Positions 53,166 through 61,884 of a stretch of DNA of 64,000 bases are shown here, one piece after another. A model generated the notes under the pieces. It was not told where the DNA came from. It saw only the letters and a list, made by a program, of their open reading frames with translations, and ran no database searches. Source of the stretch: Halosimplex rubrum (GTDB lineage Archaea > Halobacteriota > Halobacteria > Halobacteriales > Haloarculaceae); assembly GCF_013415885.1 (NCBI RefSeq), contig NZ_CP058910.1, positions 4,402,001-4,466,000 on the forward strand, read 5' to 3'. Position 1 is the first letter of the stretch. Every line of letters starts with the position of its first letter. The position numbers and the translations under genes are program-made.

Positions 53166-54032
53166 ATGGCTGACGACGTATACAACGAGAGTGACACGTT
53201 CGATATCGGCGGGGAACTCACGGTGAAACGGCTCGGGTTCGGTGCGATGCGACTCACCGGTGAGGACATCATCGGCCGCCCCGACGACGAGGAGACCGCA
53301 CGGAACGTCGTCCACCGGGCGACGGAACTCGGCGTCGACTTCATCGACACCGCCGACTCGTACGGGCCGGGGACGAGCGAGCGCATCCTGCGGGAGGCGC
53401 TCGGCGAGATCGACGCGGACCCGGTCGTCGCGTCGAAGGCGGGACTGCTCCGCCACCGCGACGGCGAGTGGCCGACACACGGCGACCCGCAGTTCCTCCA
53501 CAATCAGGTGCTCGCGAGCCTCGACCGACTGGGCGTCGACAGCATCGACCTCTACCAGTTCCACCGGCCGGACCCCGAGACCGACTTCGAGGACTCCGTC
53601 CACGCCTTCGCCGAGATGAAAGACGCCGGCCAGGTCGACCACGTCGGCCTCTCGAACGTCACCGTCGAACAGTTGGATCTCGCCCGCGACATCGTCGACA
53701 TCGCGACGGTCCAGAACCAGTACAACGTCGCCTACCGCGGCGACGAGGACGTACTCCAGGCTTGCGAGGAGTACGACGTGGGCTTCATCCCGTGGGGACC
53801 GCTGTACACCGTCGACGACGACGGGGTCGCGGGCGTCCTCGACGAGGTCGGCGAGGCCCACGACGCCAGCCGGCGACAGGTCGCGCTCGCGTGGCTGCTC
53901 CACCACTCGGACGTGACCCTGCCGATCCCCGGCACCTCCAGCGTCGACCACCTCGAGTCGAACGTCGCCGCCTCGCAGGTCGAACTCACCGACGAGGATC
54001 TGGCGGCGCTGAACGATATCGACCCGCAGTAA
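53166..54032 (+). CDS. aldo/keto reductase
   Basis: The protein has 288 residues from the ATG at 53166. The TIM-barrel family pattern is clear: KRLGFGAMRLTGEDIIG, VDFIDTADSYGPGTSERIL (catalytic D and Y), VVASKAGL (catalytic K), IDLYQFHRPDPE (catalytic H), VDHVGLSNVTVEQL, VQNQYNVAYRG, FIPWGPLYTV and the NADPH-binding PIPGTSSVDHLESNVAA. It reduces aldehydes or ketones with NADPH; the substrate cannot be predicted. It is a single gene followed by a convergent cold-shock array. Confidence 0.92.
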   Translation: MADDVYNESDTFDIGGELTVKRLGFGAMRLTGEDIIGRPDDEETARNVVHRATELGVDFIDTADSYGPGTSERILREALGEIDADPVVASKAGLLRHRDGEWPTHGDPQFLHNQVLASLDRLGVDSIDLYQFHRPDPETDFEDSVHAFAEMKDAGQVDHVGLSNVTVEQLDLARDIVDIATVQNQYNVAYRGDEDVLQACEEYDVGFIPWGPLYTVDDDGVAGVLDEVGEAHDASRRQVALAWLLHHSDVTLPIPGTSSVDHLESNVAASQVELTDEDLAALNDIDPQ

Positions 54033-54194
54033 CGGCGTCGCTCGCCGTTTTTGCCGTTTCGCGTTCGACCGGTGAGCGACGGCGTCGCTCGTCGACGCGT
54101 GATCTGGGGAACCGACGGCGCCGTCGCTCGTCGGTGTGAGAGTGGTAGAATTCGGAGTCAGCCCGTCGCTGACGCCGTAGTCGGAGTCAGCGAC

Positions 54195-54389
54195 TTACAG
54201 TCGGGTGAGGTTCGACGCGCGCGGGCCTTTGTCGGCCTGCTCGACGTCGAACTCCACTTCCTCGCCCTCTTCGAGGTCGGGGCCGCCGACGTCTTCCATG
54301 TGGAAGAACACGTCCTCGTCCTCGTCCTCGGCGTCGATGAAGCCGTAGCCACCGGTGTCGTTGAAGAAGTCGACCTTGCCTTTCGCCAT
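54195..54389 (-). CDS. cspA: cold-shock domain protein, copy 3
   Basis: The protein has 64 residues: MAKGKVDFFNDTGGYGFIDA with RNP1-like GYGFI and RNP2-like VFFHMEDV. The family binds single-stranded RNA/DNA as a chaperone. It is third in a tandem array, starting 2 bases after the second copy ends. It differs from copies 1 and 2 at several residues (DAEDEDEDVFF, TRL end), while those two are identical to each other. Confidence 0.92.
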   Translation of the reverse strand: MAKGKVDFFNDTGGYGFIDAEDEDEDVFFHMEDVGGPDLEEGEEVEFDVEQADKGPRASNLTRL

Positions 54390-54391
54390 CG

Positions 54392-54586
54392 TTAGAGGCG
54401 CTCCAGGTTGGTCGCTCGCGGACCCTTGTCCGCCTGCTCGATGTCGAACTCGACTTCCTGACCTTCTTCGAGGTCGGGGCCGCCGACGTCTTCCATGTGG
54501 AAGAAGACGTCGTCGTCCGCGTCCTCAGTCTCGATGAAACCGTAACCGCCGGTGTCGTTGAAGAAGTCGACCTTTCCGGAGGCCAT
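54392..54586 (-). CDS. cspA: cold-shock domain protein, copy 2
   Basis: The protein has 64 residues and is identical in sequence to copy 1 (MASGKVDFFNDTGGYGFIET and on to RATNLERL), with RNP1-like GYGFI and RNP2-like VFFHMEDV, although the two genes differ at many third-codon positions. Its ATG overlaps the stop of copy 1 by one base (TAATG), so it is translated by coupling. Confidence 0.92.
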   Translation of the reverse strand: MASGKVDFFNDTGGYGFIETEDADDDVFFHMEDVGGPDLEEGQEVEFDIEQADKGPRATNLERL

Positions 54587-54780
54587 TAGAGGCGCTCCAG
54601 GTTGGTCGCTCGCGGGCCCTTGTCGGCCTGCTCGATGTCGAACTCCACTTCCTGTCCCTCTTCGAGGTCCGGACCGCCCACGTCCTCCATGTGGAAGAAA
54701 ACGTCGTCGTCAGCGTCCTCAGTCTCGATGAAACCGTAACCGCCCGTGTCGTTGAAGAAATCAACCTTACCGGATGCCAT
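54586..54780 (-). CDS. cspA: cold-shock domain protein, copy 1
   Basis: The protein has 64 residues, the first of three tandem copies. The single-OB-fold cold-shock pattern KVDFFNDTGGYGFIE, VFFHMEDVGGPDL and EFDIEQADKGPRATNL is complete. A TATA-like box lies about 29 bases upstream, and no other promoter is seen inside the array, so all three are probably one transcript. Nucleic-acid-chaperone and cold or stress adaptation roles are known for the family. Confidence 0.93.
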   Translation of the reverse strand: MASGKVDFFNDTGGYGFIETEDADDDVFFHMEDVGGPDLEEGQEVEFDIEQADKGPRATNLERL

Positions 54781-54804
54781 TGCAACTATACACAGACGCG
54801 GGGG

Positions 54805-54813
54805 ATGTATAAG
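54805..54813 (-). promoter_or_regulatory. TATA-like box of the cold-shock array
   Basis: CTTATACAT on the minus strand is centred about 29 bases before the ATG of copy 1, consistent with a leaderless or near-leaderless transcript for the three-gene array. Confidence 0.5.
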
Positions 54814-54944
54814 GATTCCGAGAGAACCGTTACCACGACCCGTCGCGTCCGTGAGAGTTTCTCGACGGCCGGCAGCTCGCCGCCATCGACCGGTTCGGGG
54901 CCGCGGGCGAGGGGTTTTAGTCCGGGGGCACGCAGGTTCGAGTG

Positions 54945-55697
54945 ATGAGCGATGTCGCCGAACCGCTGTACGTCGGCGCGGCCTGGTCGGAGGGATCGTG
55001 GTTCGCGGTGGCGTTCGACCGTTCGGGGTTCGACCACGCCGCGGTCTTCGACGAGGTCGGGGACCTGTGGGTCCGCTACGAGGAGCGCGCCGAGCGCGTC
55101 CTCGTGGACGTGCCGGTCGGCCTCGTCGAGGAGGGCGAGGAGGGCCGGCGCTGTGACGACCTCGCGCGGCGCGTGCTGGGGCCGATGAGCGACGCGGTCG
55201 TCACGCCGCCGGTCAGGGAGGCGACGCGCAAGCGCCGCTACCCCGCCGCCCAGCGCGTCAACGAGCGCAAAGCCGGTCGCGGCATCTCCGAGCGGGCGTT
55301 CGCGATGAGCGACGGGATCGTCGCCGTCGACGAACTCCTCCAGAACGTCCCCGAGGCTCGGGCGGCCTTCGCGGCCTCCCAGTCGGAGGTCTGCTTCCGC
55401 GCGTTCGCGGGCGAACCCCTCGAACACGACACGGCCTACGCCGCGGGGTACGCCGAACGGATGCGGACGCTCGCCCAGCACGACCGCGACGCGCCGCCGG
55501 TCGTCCAGGCTGCCGCCGCGGCCACCGAAGGGTACGAGGTCGCCGTCGCCGACGTGCTCGACGCGGTCGCGCTGGCCTACACCGCCGCCCCGGGCGACGG
55601 CACCCTCCGGACGCTCCCCGCGGACCCGCCGACCGACGCCGTCGGCCTCCCGATGGCTATCACCTACCGCGCCGACGCCCCGCTCGTGGCCGAGTAG
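54945..55697 (+). CDS. DUF429-family protein
   Basis: The protein has 250 residues from the ATG at 54945 (a GTG directly before is also possible). The family pattern is seen in PLYVGAAWSEGSWFAVAF, RVLVDVPVGLVEEG, RCDDLARRVLG, MSDAVVTPPVREA, NERKAGRGISERAFAM, VCFRAFAGEP and DVLDAVALAYTA. DUF429 proteins have an RNase-H-like fold and are widespread in archaea; their biochemical role is not established. It is divergent from the cold-shock array. Confidence 0.88.
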   Translation: MSDVAEPLYVGAAWSEGSWFAVAFDRSGFDHAAVFDEVGDLWVRYEERAERVLVDVPVGLVEEGEEGRRCDDLARRVLGPMSDAVVTPPVREATRKRRYPAAQRVNERKAGRGISERAFAMSDGIVAVDELLQNVPEARAAFAASQSEVCFRAFAGEPLEHDTAYAAGYAERMRTLAQHDRDAPPVVQAAAAATEGYEVAVADVLDAVALAYTAAPGDGTLRTLPADPPTDAVGLPMAITYRADAPLVAE

Positions 55698-55798
55698 CGG
55701 GCTCGACCCGCCGGGGCCGAACCGCCACGCGCGGGGCGCCGGATCGCGGACCGCACGGCGTCCCGGGCGCTTTTCCGGCGCCCGTACGGATCGATTTC

Positions 55799-56017
55799 AT
55801 GGCCTACACGTGGCAGTACTACGACCTGATCCTGCTCGGCGTCTTCGCGAGCATGGGCACGGGATTGGCCGTCGGGACGTTCACCGAGGTCGCGGCGACC
55901 ACGGCCGTGCTCGCCGCCGGCGTCGTGGCCGTGGCGCTCATCGGCCACGCGCTGTTCGTCAACGGTCCCGGCGACGGCGCCGACGACCTCACCGACGAGG
56001 TCGACGCGCTGAACTGA
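55799..56017 (+). CDS. small membrane protein
   Basis: The protein has 72 residues with two membrane spans (LILLGVFASMGTGLAVG and TTAVLAAGVVAVALIGHALF), ending in an acidic tail (DGADDLTDEVDALN). It matches small conserved membrane proteins of haloarchaea by general pattern only. It lies between the DUF429 gene and the cytosine methyltransferase gene. Confidence 0.65.
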   Translation: MAYTWQYYDLILLGVFASMGTGLAVGTFTEVAATTAVLAAGVVAVALIGHALFVNGPGDGADDLTDEVDALN

Positions 56018-56157
56018 TCGGGATGTCCATCTGTAGAAACTATGAAGTCATGACGTCGGTAAATCGACCGCGTCTCACACGTCGACCTTCCGAAGCGCGG
56101 ACGAAGACCGTGTGACAGGCGAGAGGCGTTGGGCGTCGAACGACCGGTCCGTAAGGC

Positions 56158-57369
56158 TCAGTCGGTGAATTCGAGCGTCGCTTGTTTCGTCGGTCCGCCG
56201 ATCGCATCGCGCCGTTCTCGGAATTGTTCGACCGGGAGCGCCCCGGAGCGGATGGTTTTGATCCGGTCCCGGTCCTCGTCGGTCGTCTCCATCTCGTACA
56301 CGGCCTCTTTGAGATAGTAGCCCAGCGCCTCACCGAGATACGGCGGTACCGCGTTCCCGATCTGTTGTCGAATCGAGACGAGTCCGCCGGTGAATCGGTA
56401 CGAATCGGGGAACGTCTGGAGCCGCGCGCCCTCGCGCGGCGTGAGCCCGCGGTCCTGGAACGGATGGATACACCGAGCGCTCGACGGCTTGGACATGTTC
56501 GAGGTGATTGCCACGGCGGGCTCCCGAGAATCCAGACGGGAGTACGAGTTGTGATACCCCGACGACGGCTGGAGTTCGTCCGGGATCTCCGTCCGGTTCC
56601 CGCCGTCGGAGATGTGAGCGATCATCTCCACCATGTCCTCGTCGTGGTTGGCCGCCTGATGCATCGTCAGCTCGTCGTTGTCGCCCCGGAGGTCGTCCTG
56701 AATCACCGTCTCCGGAGGTTGATCGTACTCGGTCGCTTCCTCCCCAGCCGTTACTTCCGGGAGGTCTCCGATGCCGCCGATGACACCCGGTGTCCGGACC
56801 GGGTCCATCTCGAATCCGTCGATGGAGTGCTCCGGCGCTTCACCCCTGAACGCGAGTACGATCAGCCGTCGTCTGTGCTGTGGGACGCCGAAGTCGGACG
56901 CCGTGACGACGTTCGGCGTCACCTCGTAGCCGATGTTGGCGAACGACTCCTTGACCGCGTCGAGGAACTTCCCGTCGGCGGTGTTCTCCATCCCGCGGAC
57001 GTTCTCGAATATCGCTGCGTCCGGTCGCAGTTCGTCGACCCACCGGATGAAGTCGGTGAACAGGTGATTCCGGTCGTCCGACCCGTCAGGGCTCACGACT
57101 TCCGAAAAGCCCTGACACGGCGGGCCGCCGGCCACGAGATCGACCGAGTCCCGGCCCACTATCTCGGGGATCTCGTGGGAGTCGACGTCCCGGATGTCTT
57201 CGGTCAGGTCGTCCGGTTCGAACCCGTCCCGATTTTCCGCGTACGTCGCCCGGGCGTCGTCGTCCACTTCGACGGCGTGGAGCGGCTCGAACCCCGCGTT
57301 TTCCAGTCCCTCCGAGAGCCCCCCGGCGCCGGCGAAGAGATCGACGTACTCGATATCCTGACTGCCCAT
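56158..57369 (-). CDS. dcm: DNA cytosine-5 methyltransferase
   Basis: The protein has 403 residues. All key motifs are present: DLFAGAGGLSEGLENAGF (motif I), GGPPCQGFSEV (motif IV with catalytic C85), FENVRGM (motif VI), QHRRRLIVLAF (motif VIII) and, after the recognition domain, LTPREGARLQTFPDSY and IRQQIGNAVPPYLGEAL (IX-X). It methylates C5 of cytosine in a target that cannot be deduced. A restriction-endonuclease-like gene is divergent to it, so it probably protects host DNA from that enzyme. Confidence 0.93.
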   Translation of the reverse strand: MGSQDIEYVDLFAGAGGLSEGLENAGFEPLHAVEVDDDARATYAENRDGFEPDDLTEDIRDVDSHEIPEIVGRDSVDLVAGGPPCQGFSEVVSPDGSDDRNHLFTDFIRWVDELRPDAAIFENVRGMENTADGKFLDAVKESFANIGYEVTPNVVTASDFGVPQHRRRLIVLAFRGEAPEHSIDGFEMDPVRTPGVIGGIGDLPEVTAGEEATEYDQPPETVIQDDLRGDNDELTMHQAANHDEDMVEMIAHISDGGNRTEIPDELQPSSGYHNSYSRLDSREPAVAITSNMSKPSSARCIHPFQDRGLTPREGARLQTFPDSYRFTGGLVSIRQQIGNAVPPYLGEALGYYLKEAVYEMETTDEDRDRIKTIRSGALPVEQFRERRDAIGGPTKQATLEFTD

Positions 57370-57592
57370 CTGGTTCGGAGATTAGTCGATATCGCACTTA
57401 ATCGTTCGTACTTCCGGGGGTGGCGGACTGCCGAATGCTCGCGGTTCGATGCGTTCGTCCGCAACATTGAACCCGGTCGTCCGCTAGTCGTGTCGCGTAT
57501 GACTGTCGTAGGGCCTGTCTCGGCGGATCCGGTGGTCGCTTTCGTCTGCTCGCACGGGTCGAATCGGTTCTTCAGCTCCGGAGGCACGGAAG

Positions 57593-58756
57593 ATGGGGCG
57601 TGAACGGTCAGAGCGGGAGCGAGAGGTGATATCCGAGTTTCTCTCCGACTACTTTCCGGAGCGGTGCGGGAACGGCACACAGGGGAAGCTCCGCGAGGCG
57701 GACGGTGAGAGTTCCGACGAGATATCGGATTCGGAACTGGGAGAGATCGAGTCGATGGTCGACCGGGTCGAGGACGCGTTCAGTACGTCGAAGGGGACGC
57801 TCGGGCTCGCGATCGACTTTCTCATGGTTGCGGAACAGCTGTCCCGAGTCGACGACCGCCTCTCGGGGTTCGACGGTTCCATCGATCGGGTTCAGATCCT
57901 GGACTGGTACGAGAACACCGCGAAGACGACGCTCACCCCGAAGTACGACGGTGAGCGGTTCTCGATCCGGTCGGTCCACAACGACGTGATCGACCTGTTC
58001 CGCGAGGATCTCGAGCGGACGAACTTCCCCAGCTCACCCGGACACCACACGGGAGAGTGGGAGCGGTACGACGACCTGCTGGAGTCCAGTTTCCGACTGT
58101 CGAGCGCGGGCCGGTTCGAAGCCGCGCAACGAATCTTCGACCTCGGGCTAGAGGAACTCGCGGCGCGGGCGTTCGACACCCGAGAGCCGCCGTTCCCGGA
58201 TCCACTGAGGGAGATATTGAACGACTACGAACGGAGCCACCCCGAAGAGGAAGGCGGACTCACCTATCAGGCACTCTGCTACGGGTACGTGAAAGCGAAG
58301 TGGTCACATCTGTCCTTCCGGGCGAGCAAAGTCCGGACGGGATCGTCTCGACAGCACCGGCACGGCGATATCGACGGATACTACGGCCCCGATCTGATGC
58401 TCTCCGTCGAAGTGAAGGACCGAGACATCCTCACCACGAACGTCGACAGCGAACTCGGAACGATGATAGAACTGGCCGAGCGGACGAACGTGGTGGTCGT
58501 CGCGGTCTGCAAACACGTAGACGAGGGGGCTGCGAACATCCTGGATACCGCGGGTGTACGCGTCGTCACCGACGAGGATATCGACGCAGAACTGCCACTC
58601 TGGGACTATCACAAGCAGAACCGAGCGATCCAGGGGATGGTCCACTTCCTGGCGAGCATCGAAGAGGACCCCGCGGCGGTTCAGCGACTGCTTCGATTTA
58701 TCCAGACGGTGGACCCGGAGAACCCGGCGTTGGCACATCTCTCGGGTGACGAGTAG
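57593..58756 (+). CDS. type II restriction endonuclease-like (SacI-type)
   Basis: The protein has 387 residues. An N-terminal helical region is followed by a nuclease signature: H-G-D259-I-D261 in RQHRHGDIDGYY, then E273-V-K275 in LMLSVEVKDRD, i.e. D-x(11-13)-E-x-K of the PD-(D/E)XK fold. Segments such as TTLTPKYDGERFSIRSVHND and LTYQALCYGYVKAKW resemble the SacI family as I know it. It should cut DNA at sites left unmethylated by the divergent cytosine methyltransferase. The 223-base gap between the two genes presumably holds both promoters. The exact family is uncertain, but the restriction role is well supported by context. Confidence 0.75.
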   Translation: MGRERSEREREVISEFLSDYFPERCGNGTQGKLREADGESSDEISDSELGEIESMVDRVEDAFSTSKGTLGLAIDFLMVAEQLSRVDDRLSGFDGSIDRVQILDWYENTAKTTLTPKYDGERFSIRSVHNDVIDLFREDLERTNFPSSPGHHTGEWERYDDLLESSFRLSSAGRFEAAQRIFDLGLEELAARAFDTREPPFPDPLREILNDYERSHPEEEGGLTYQALCYGYVKAKWSHLSFRASKVRTGSSRQHRHGDIDGYYGPDLMLSVEVKDRDILTTNVDSELGTMIELAERTNVVVVAVCKHVDEGAANILDTAGVRVVTDEDIDAELPLWDYHKQNRAIQGMVHFLASIEEDPAAVQRLLRFIQTVDPENPALAHLSGDE

Positions 58757-58833
58757 GTGAGACGGACATCGTTCCGACCACGACTGACGAGCCGGCAACA
58801 GAGATATCGTGTCGGCGAGCCAACGGGGCGGAT

Positions 58834-59520
58834 ATGGAGCACGAGATCTCCCACAGACCTTCCTACGCACAGTTGACCCTCGACCTCGGCCCGGGCGAGT
58901 CCGTCCGGTCGGAGGCGGGCGCGATGGTGAGCAAGTCGCCGTCGGTCGACGTGGAGACGAGCGCCGAGGGCGGCATCTTCAAGTCCATCTCGCGGTCGCT
59001 GTTCGGCGGGGAATCGTTCTTCATGAACACCTTCTCGGCGCCCGACGGCGGGCAGATACAGCTGGCGCCGGCCCTGTCGGGCGACGTGCAACACCACGAC
59101 CTCGGCGACGAGACACTGTACGTCCAGTCGTCGTCGTTCCTGGCGTCGGACCCGACGGTCGAGGTGGACACCGAGTTCGGCGGCACGAAGACCTTCTTCG
59201 GCGGCGAAGGGCTCTTTCTGCTGCGGCTGTCGGGGAGCGGTCCCGTCTTCCTGTCGAGCTACGGCGCCATCGACGAACACGAGGTGACCGCCGACGAGTC
59301 GTTCGTCGTCGACACGGGCCACATCGTCGCCTTCGAGGGGTCGCTGTCGTTCGACGTGCGGAAGGTCGGCGGGCTGAAGTCGACGCTGTTCAGCGGCGAG
59401 GGGCTCGTCTGCGAGTTCTCCGGCGAGGGGACCGTCTGGACCCAGACCCGCAGCCCAGACGCGTTCCTCTCGTGGCTCATCCCGAAGATCCCCCAGCGGA
59501 ACACGACCACGACGACCTGA
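58834..59520 (+). CDS. AIM24-family protein
   Basis: The protein has 228 residues. The family pattern is clear: LTLDLGPGESVRSEAGAMVS, SLFGGESFFMNTFSAP, LAPALSGDVQHHDL, YVQSSSFLASDPTVEVDT, FFGGEGLFLLRLSGSGPVFL, DTGHIVAFEGSLSFDVRK and FSGEGLVCEFSGEGTVWTQT. AIM24/TIGR00266 proteins form a beta-rich, trimer-like fold; their role in archaea is unknown. The start is the ATG at 58834. It is a single gene. Confidence 0.9.
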   Translation: MEHEISHRPSYAQLTLDLGPGESVRSEAGAMVSKSPSVDVETSAEGGIFKSISRSLFGGESFFMNTFSAPDGGQIQLAPALSGDVQHHDLGDETLYVQSSSFLASDPTVEVDTEFGGTKTFFGGEGLFLLRLSGSGPVFLSSYGAIDEHEVTADESFVVDTGHIVAFEGSLSFDVRKVGGLKSTLFSGEGLVCEFSGEGTVWTQTRSPDAFLSWLIPKIPQRNTTTTT

Positions 59521-59578
59521 GCCGGCGAGCCGCCGTGCTCGTCGAACGGTCGGCGGATCCCGCACAATCGTTATGCCA

Positions 59579-59596
59579 AGTCCGTCCGAACGGACT
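59579..59596. promoter_or_regulatory. 7-bp inverted repeat before the winged-helix gene
   Basis: AGTCCGT-CCGA-ACGGACT is perfect and lies 4-21 bases before the ATG at 59600, between a TATA-like TTAT (59570-59573) and the start. This position suits an autorepression operator for the regulator it precedes. Confidence 0.55.
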
Positions 59597-59599
59597 GGC

Positions 59600-59968
59600 A
59601 TGAGCGAACGAGCCGAACTCGATACGGAGTCGCTGGCGTCGCGCGTCGTGGCCGCGGGCGTGGTCGAACTGTCCGTGCGCGACGAGACGCCGGCCCACGC
59701 CGGCGAGATCAGGCGGGCCTGCAACGACGCGGTGGACGCGGTCGAGAGCGACGTGCTCGGCACGGTGACCGAGGCCGAGGTGGCCCGGACGCTGAACGAG
59801 CTCGAAGCCGACGGCGTCGTCGAGGGCGCGCGCGACGACACGTCCCCCACGGGGAAGGGGCGGCCGGACTACCGGCTGGTCCCCCCCGCCGACGCGGTCC
59901 GCGGGGCGCTCGCCGACGACGACCGCACCGCGGCGCTGGCCGACCGCGTCGACGCGCTCGATTCCTGA
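59600..59968 (+). CDS. winged-helix transcriptional regulator
   Basis: The protein has 122 residues from the ATG at 59600; an ATG at 59573 would run through the inverted repeat. It is all helix then wing: RACNDAVDAVESDVLGTVTE, EAEVARTLNELEADGVVEGA, SPTGKGRPDYRLV. The pattern of a recognition helix followed by the K-G-R-P-x-Y-R wing is common in archaeal regulators. The targets are unknown, but the inverted repeat directly before its start suggests it controls itself. Confidence 0.75.
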   Translation: MSERAELDTESLASRVVAAGVVELSVRDETPAHAGEIRRACNDAVDAVESDVLGTVTEAEVARTLNELEADGVVEGARDDTSPTGKGRPDYRLVPPADAVRGALADDDRTAALADRVDALDS

Positions 59969-60073
59969 CCGCCGCTCGAACCGCACGCTCCGCGGGACCG
60001 GCTCCGAACCGGCGAGGCGTTCGATCGCCGACCGGCACAAAACCCATGTGTCGCCGAGCGGACTCCCCGGTGT

Positions 60074-60217
60074 ATGCTCCAGGCAGAACTCGAAGTGTGT
60101 ACGGACTGTGGCGTAGTGCATATGGAAGGCGGTCCGGCGCCGACGAACGTCAGCGAGTGCTCGGCCTGCGGCGGCCGCGTCGAAGACATCGAACTCGACG
60201 ACCTGGTCGGGTTGTAG
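60074..60217 (+). CDS. small zinc-ribbon protein
   Basis: The protein has 47 residues. CTDCGVVHMEGG and CSACGG form two CxxC pairs of a zinc ribbon, and the tail is acidic (RVEDIELDDLVGL). It resembles the many tiny zinc proteins of haloarchaea, which are often conserved but uncharacterised. It is convergent with the next gene. Confidence 0.65.
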   Translation: MLQAELEVCTDCGVVHMEGGPAPTNVSECSACGGRVEDIELDDLVGL

Positions 60218-60259
60218 GGTACGACCCGGGGACCAGCGTGCCCGGACGACGAGCGCCGG

Positions 60260-60829
60260 TCAGTCGAGCACGCGGCGCCGCTCGGTGAACGTCGCCGTCC
60301 CCCCGTCCCAGCGGACGGTCGTCTCGATGCGGACCCGGCCGTCGTTTCGAGCGACGCGGAGTATCTCGCCCAGCGAGAGCTCGATCCGGGCGGTCCGATC
60401 GGCCGACGCGTTCGCCGAGAGGTTCCCGAAGCGGTGGTCCCGGCTCCAGATCCGGCTGTCGGCTGCGCGGATCCGCGTCTCCACGGTGACGTTCCGGAGG
60501 GACTCGGTCCCGTTGTTCGTGACGTTGGCCGTCACCCGGCGACAGCGGTCGCCGCAGTTTCGGATCTCCTTCACGTCGAGGTCGACCGCGTCCGTTCCGT
60601 TGGGTCGCGGCGTTTCGCTCTCGTTCGGCGTCCGAGCGGCGGCGTTCGCGTCCGAGCCGACGCGATTCGCGTCCCGCTCGGCGCCGACGGCGGACGGCGC
60701 ACCGGGCCCTGCGGGACCGGCGACGGCGACCCCGGCCCAGGCCAGCGAGGCGGCCAGCGCGAGCGCGGCGACGGTCGGTATCGACGGGGGGAACGCGTCG
60801 GTGCCGGTCTCCCGGTCGAGGCGGGTCAC
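60260..60829 (-). CDS. membrane-anchored CARDB-like surface protein
   Basis: The protein has 189 residues from a GTG at 60829, chosen because the upstream sequence becomes arginine-rich. A hydrophobic N-terminal segment (TVAALALAASLAWAGVAVAG) acts as signal or anchor. A polar linker follows, then a beta-sandwich-like domain: VKEIRNCGDRCRRVTANVTN, LRNVTVETRIRA and VRIETTVRWDGG. It is probably outside the cell. The start is uncertain. Confidence 0.6.
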   Translation of the reverse strand: MTRLDRETGTDAFPPSIPTVAALALAASLAWAGVAVAGPAGPGAPSAVGAERDANRVGSDANAAARTPNESETPRPNGTDAVDLDVKEIRNCGDRCRRVTANVTNNGTESLRNVTVETRIRAADSRIWSRDHRFGNLSANASADRTARIELSLGEILRVARNDGRVRIETTVRWDGGTATFTERRRVLD

Positions 60830-60957
60830 ACGGGGGTTCGGGGACCGCCGTGCAAGAACTGTGGGCCGGCATCGACAGGGTGGTCCCGGGTCGCTCGCGC
60901 GCCGAGGTCGAGACCGGACCGGGAGTTTCTCCACGCGGTCCGCCCAACGGACGAGCG

Positions 60958-61884
60958 ATGACAGACCACGCGAACCGCGGGTATCGTCGGCTGTTCGGCG
61001 ACGGCTTCTCCGTCGGCCTGTTCTTCCCGATCACGACCGCCGACGGCCCGGTCCCGCCGCTGGGCGAGCAGACCGAACTCGCCGCCTACGCCGAGGACCT
61101 GGGGTTCGACGCGCTGTGGTTCCGCGACGTGCCGCTGTTCTGGCCGCGGTTCGACGACGCCGGCCAGGTGTACGACCCCTGGGTGTTCCTCTCGCATATC
61201 GCCGCCAACACCGACGAGGTGGCGCTGGCGACGGGCAGTATCGTCCTCCCGCTGCGCCATCCGCTCCACGTCGCCAAGGCCGCGGCGTCGGTCGACCGGC
61301 TGTCGGACGGACGGCTCGTCCTCGGCGTCGCCAGCGGCGACCGGCCGCCGGAGTACCCCGCCTTCGGCGTCGACGAGGACGACGCCGGCGAACTGTTCCG
61401 CGAGTCCGTCCGGACGCTGCGGACGGTCTGGGCCGAGGAGTATCCCGAACTCGACACGCCCTTCGGGACCCTCGACGGGTCGATGGATCTCCTGCCGAAG
61501 CCGACGACGGAGACGCTGCCGCTGCTGGTGACCGGCCACGCCGGGCAGTCGCCGGAGTGGATCGGCGAACACGGCGACGGCTGGGTGTACTACCAGCGGA
61601 CCGCCGCGGACGTGGCCGAGCAGGTCGACGACTGGCGAGCGGTGGCGGGGGAGAAACCGTACGTGCAGGTGCTCCACGTCGCGCTCGCCGAAGATCCGAC
61701 GGCGGGACCGGAACGAATCCACCAGGGGTACGCCGCCGGGACGGACTGGCTCCGCGAGCACGTGCGGGACCTGCGCGACGCGGGCGTCGACCACGTGATG
61801 GTGAACGTCCGCCAGACCGACCCCGACCGCGACGTGCGGGCCGTGCTCGACCAGTTCGCCGACGAGGTGCTGGACGCGCTCTGA
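60958..61884 (+). CDS. F420-type luciferase-like oxidoreductase
   Basis: The protein has 308 residues from the ATG at 60958. The TIM-barrel bacterial-luciferase pattern is clear: SVGLFFPIT, LAAYAEDLGFDALWFRDVP, LSHIAANTDEVALATGSIVL, HPLHVAKAAASVDRLSDGRL, VLGVASGDRPPEYPAFGVDE, LPLLVTGHAGQSPEWIGEHG, DGWVYYQRT and VNVRQTDPDRD. Such archaeal enzymes mostly use reduced F420 or FMN; the substrate cannot be deduced. It is divergent from the surface-protein gene. Confidence 0.88.
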   Translation: MTDHANRGYRRLFGDGFSVGLFFPITTADGPVPPLGEQTELAAYAEDLGFDALWFRDVPLFWPRFDDAGQVYDPWVFLSHIAANTDEVALATGSIVLPLRHPLHVAKAAASVDRLSDGRLVLGVASGDRPPEYPAFGVDEDDAGELFRESVRTLRTVWAEEYPELDTPFGTLDGSMDLLPKPTTETLPLLVTGHAGQSPEWIGEHGDGWVYYQRTAADVAEQVDDWRAVAGEKPYVQVLHVALAEDPTAGPERIHQGYAAGTDWLREHVRDLRDAGVDHVMVNVRQTDPDRDVRAVLDQFADEVLDAL

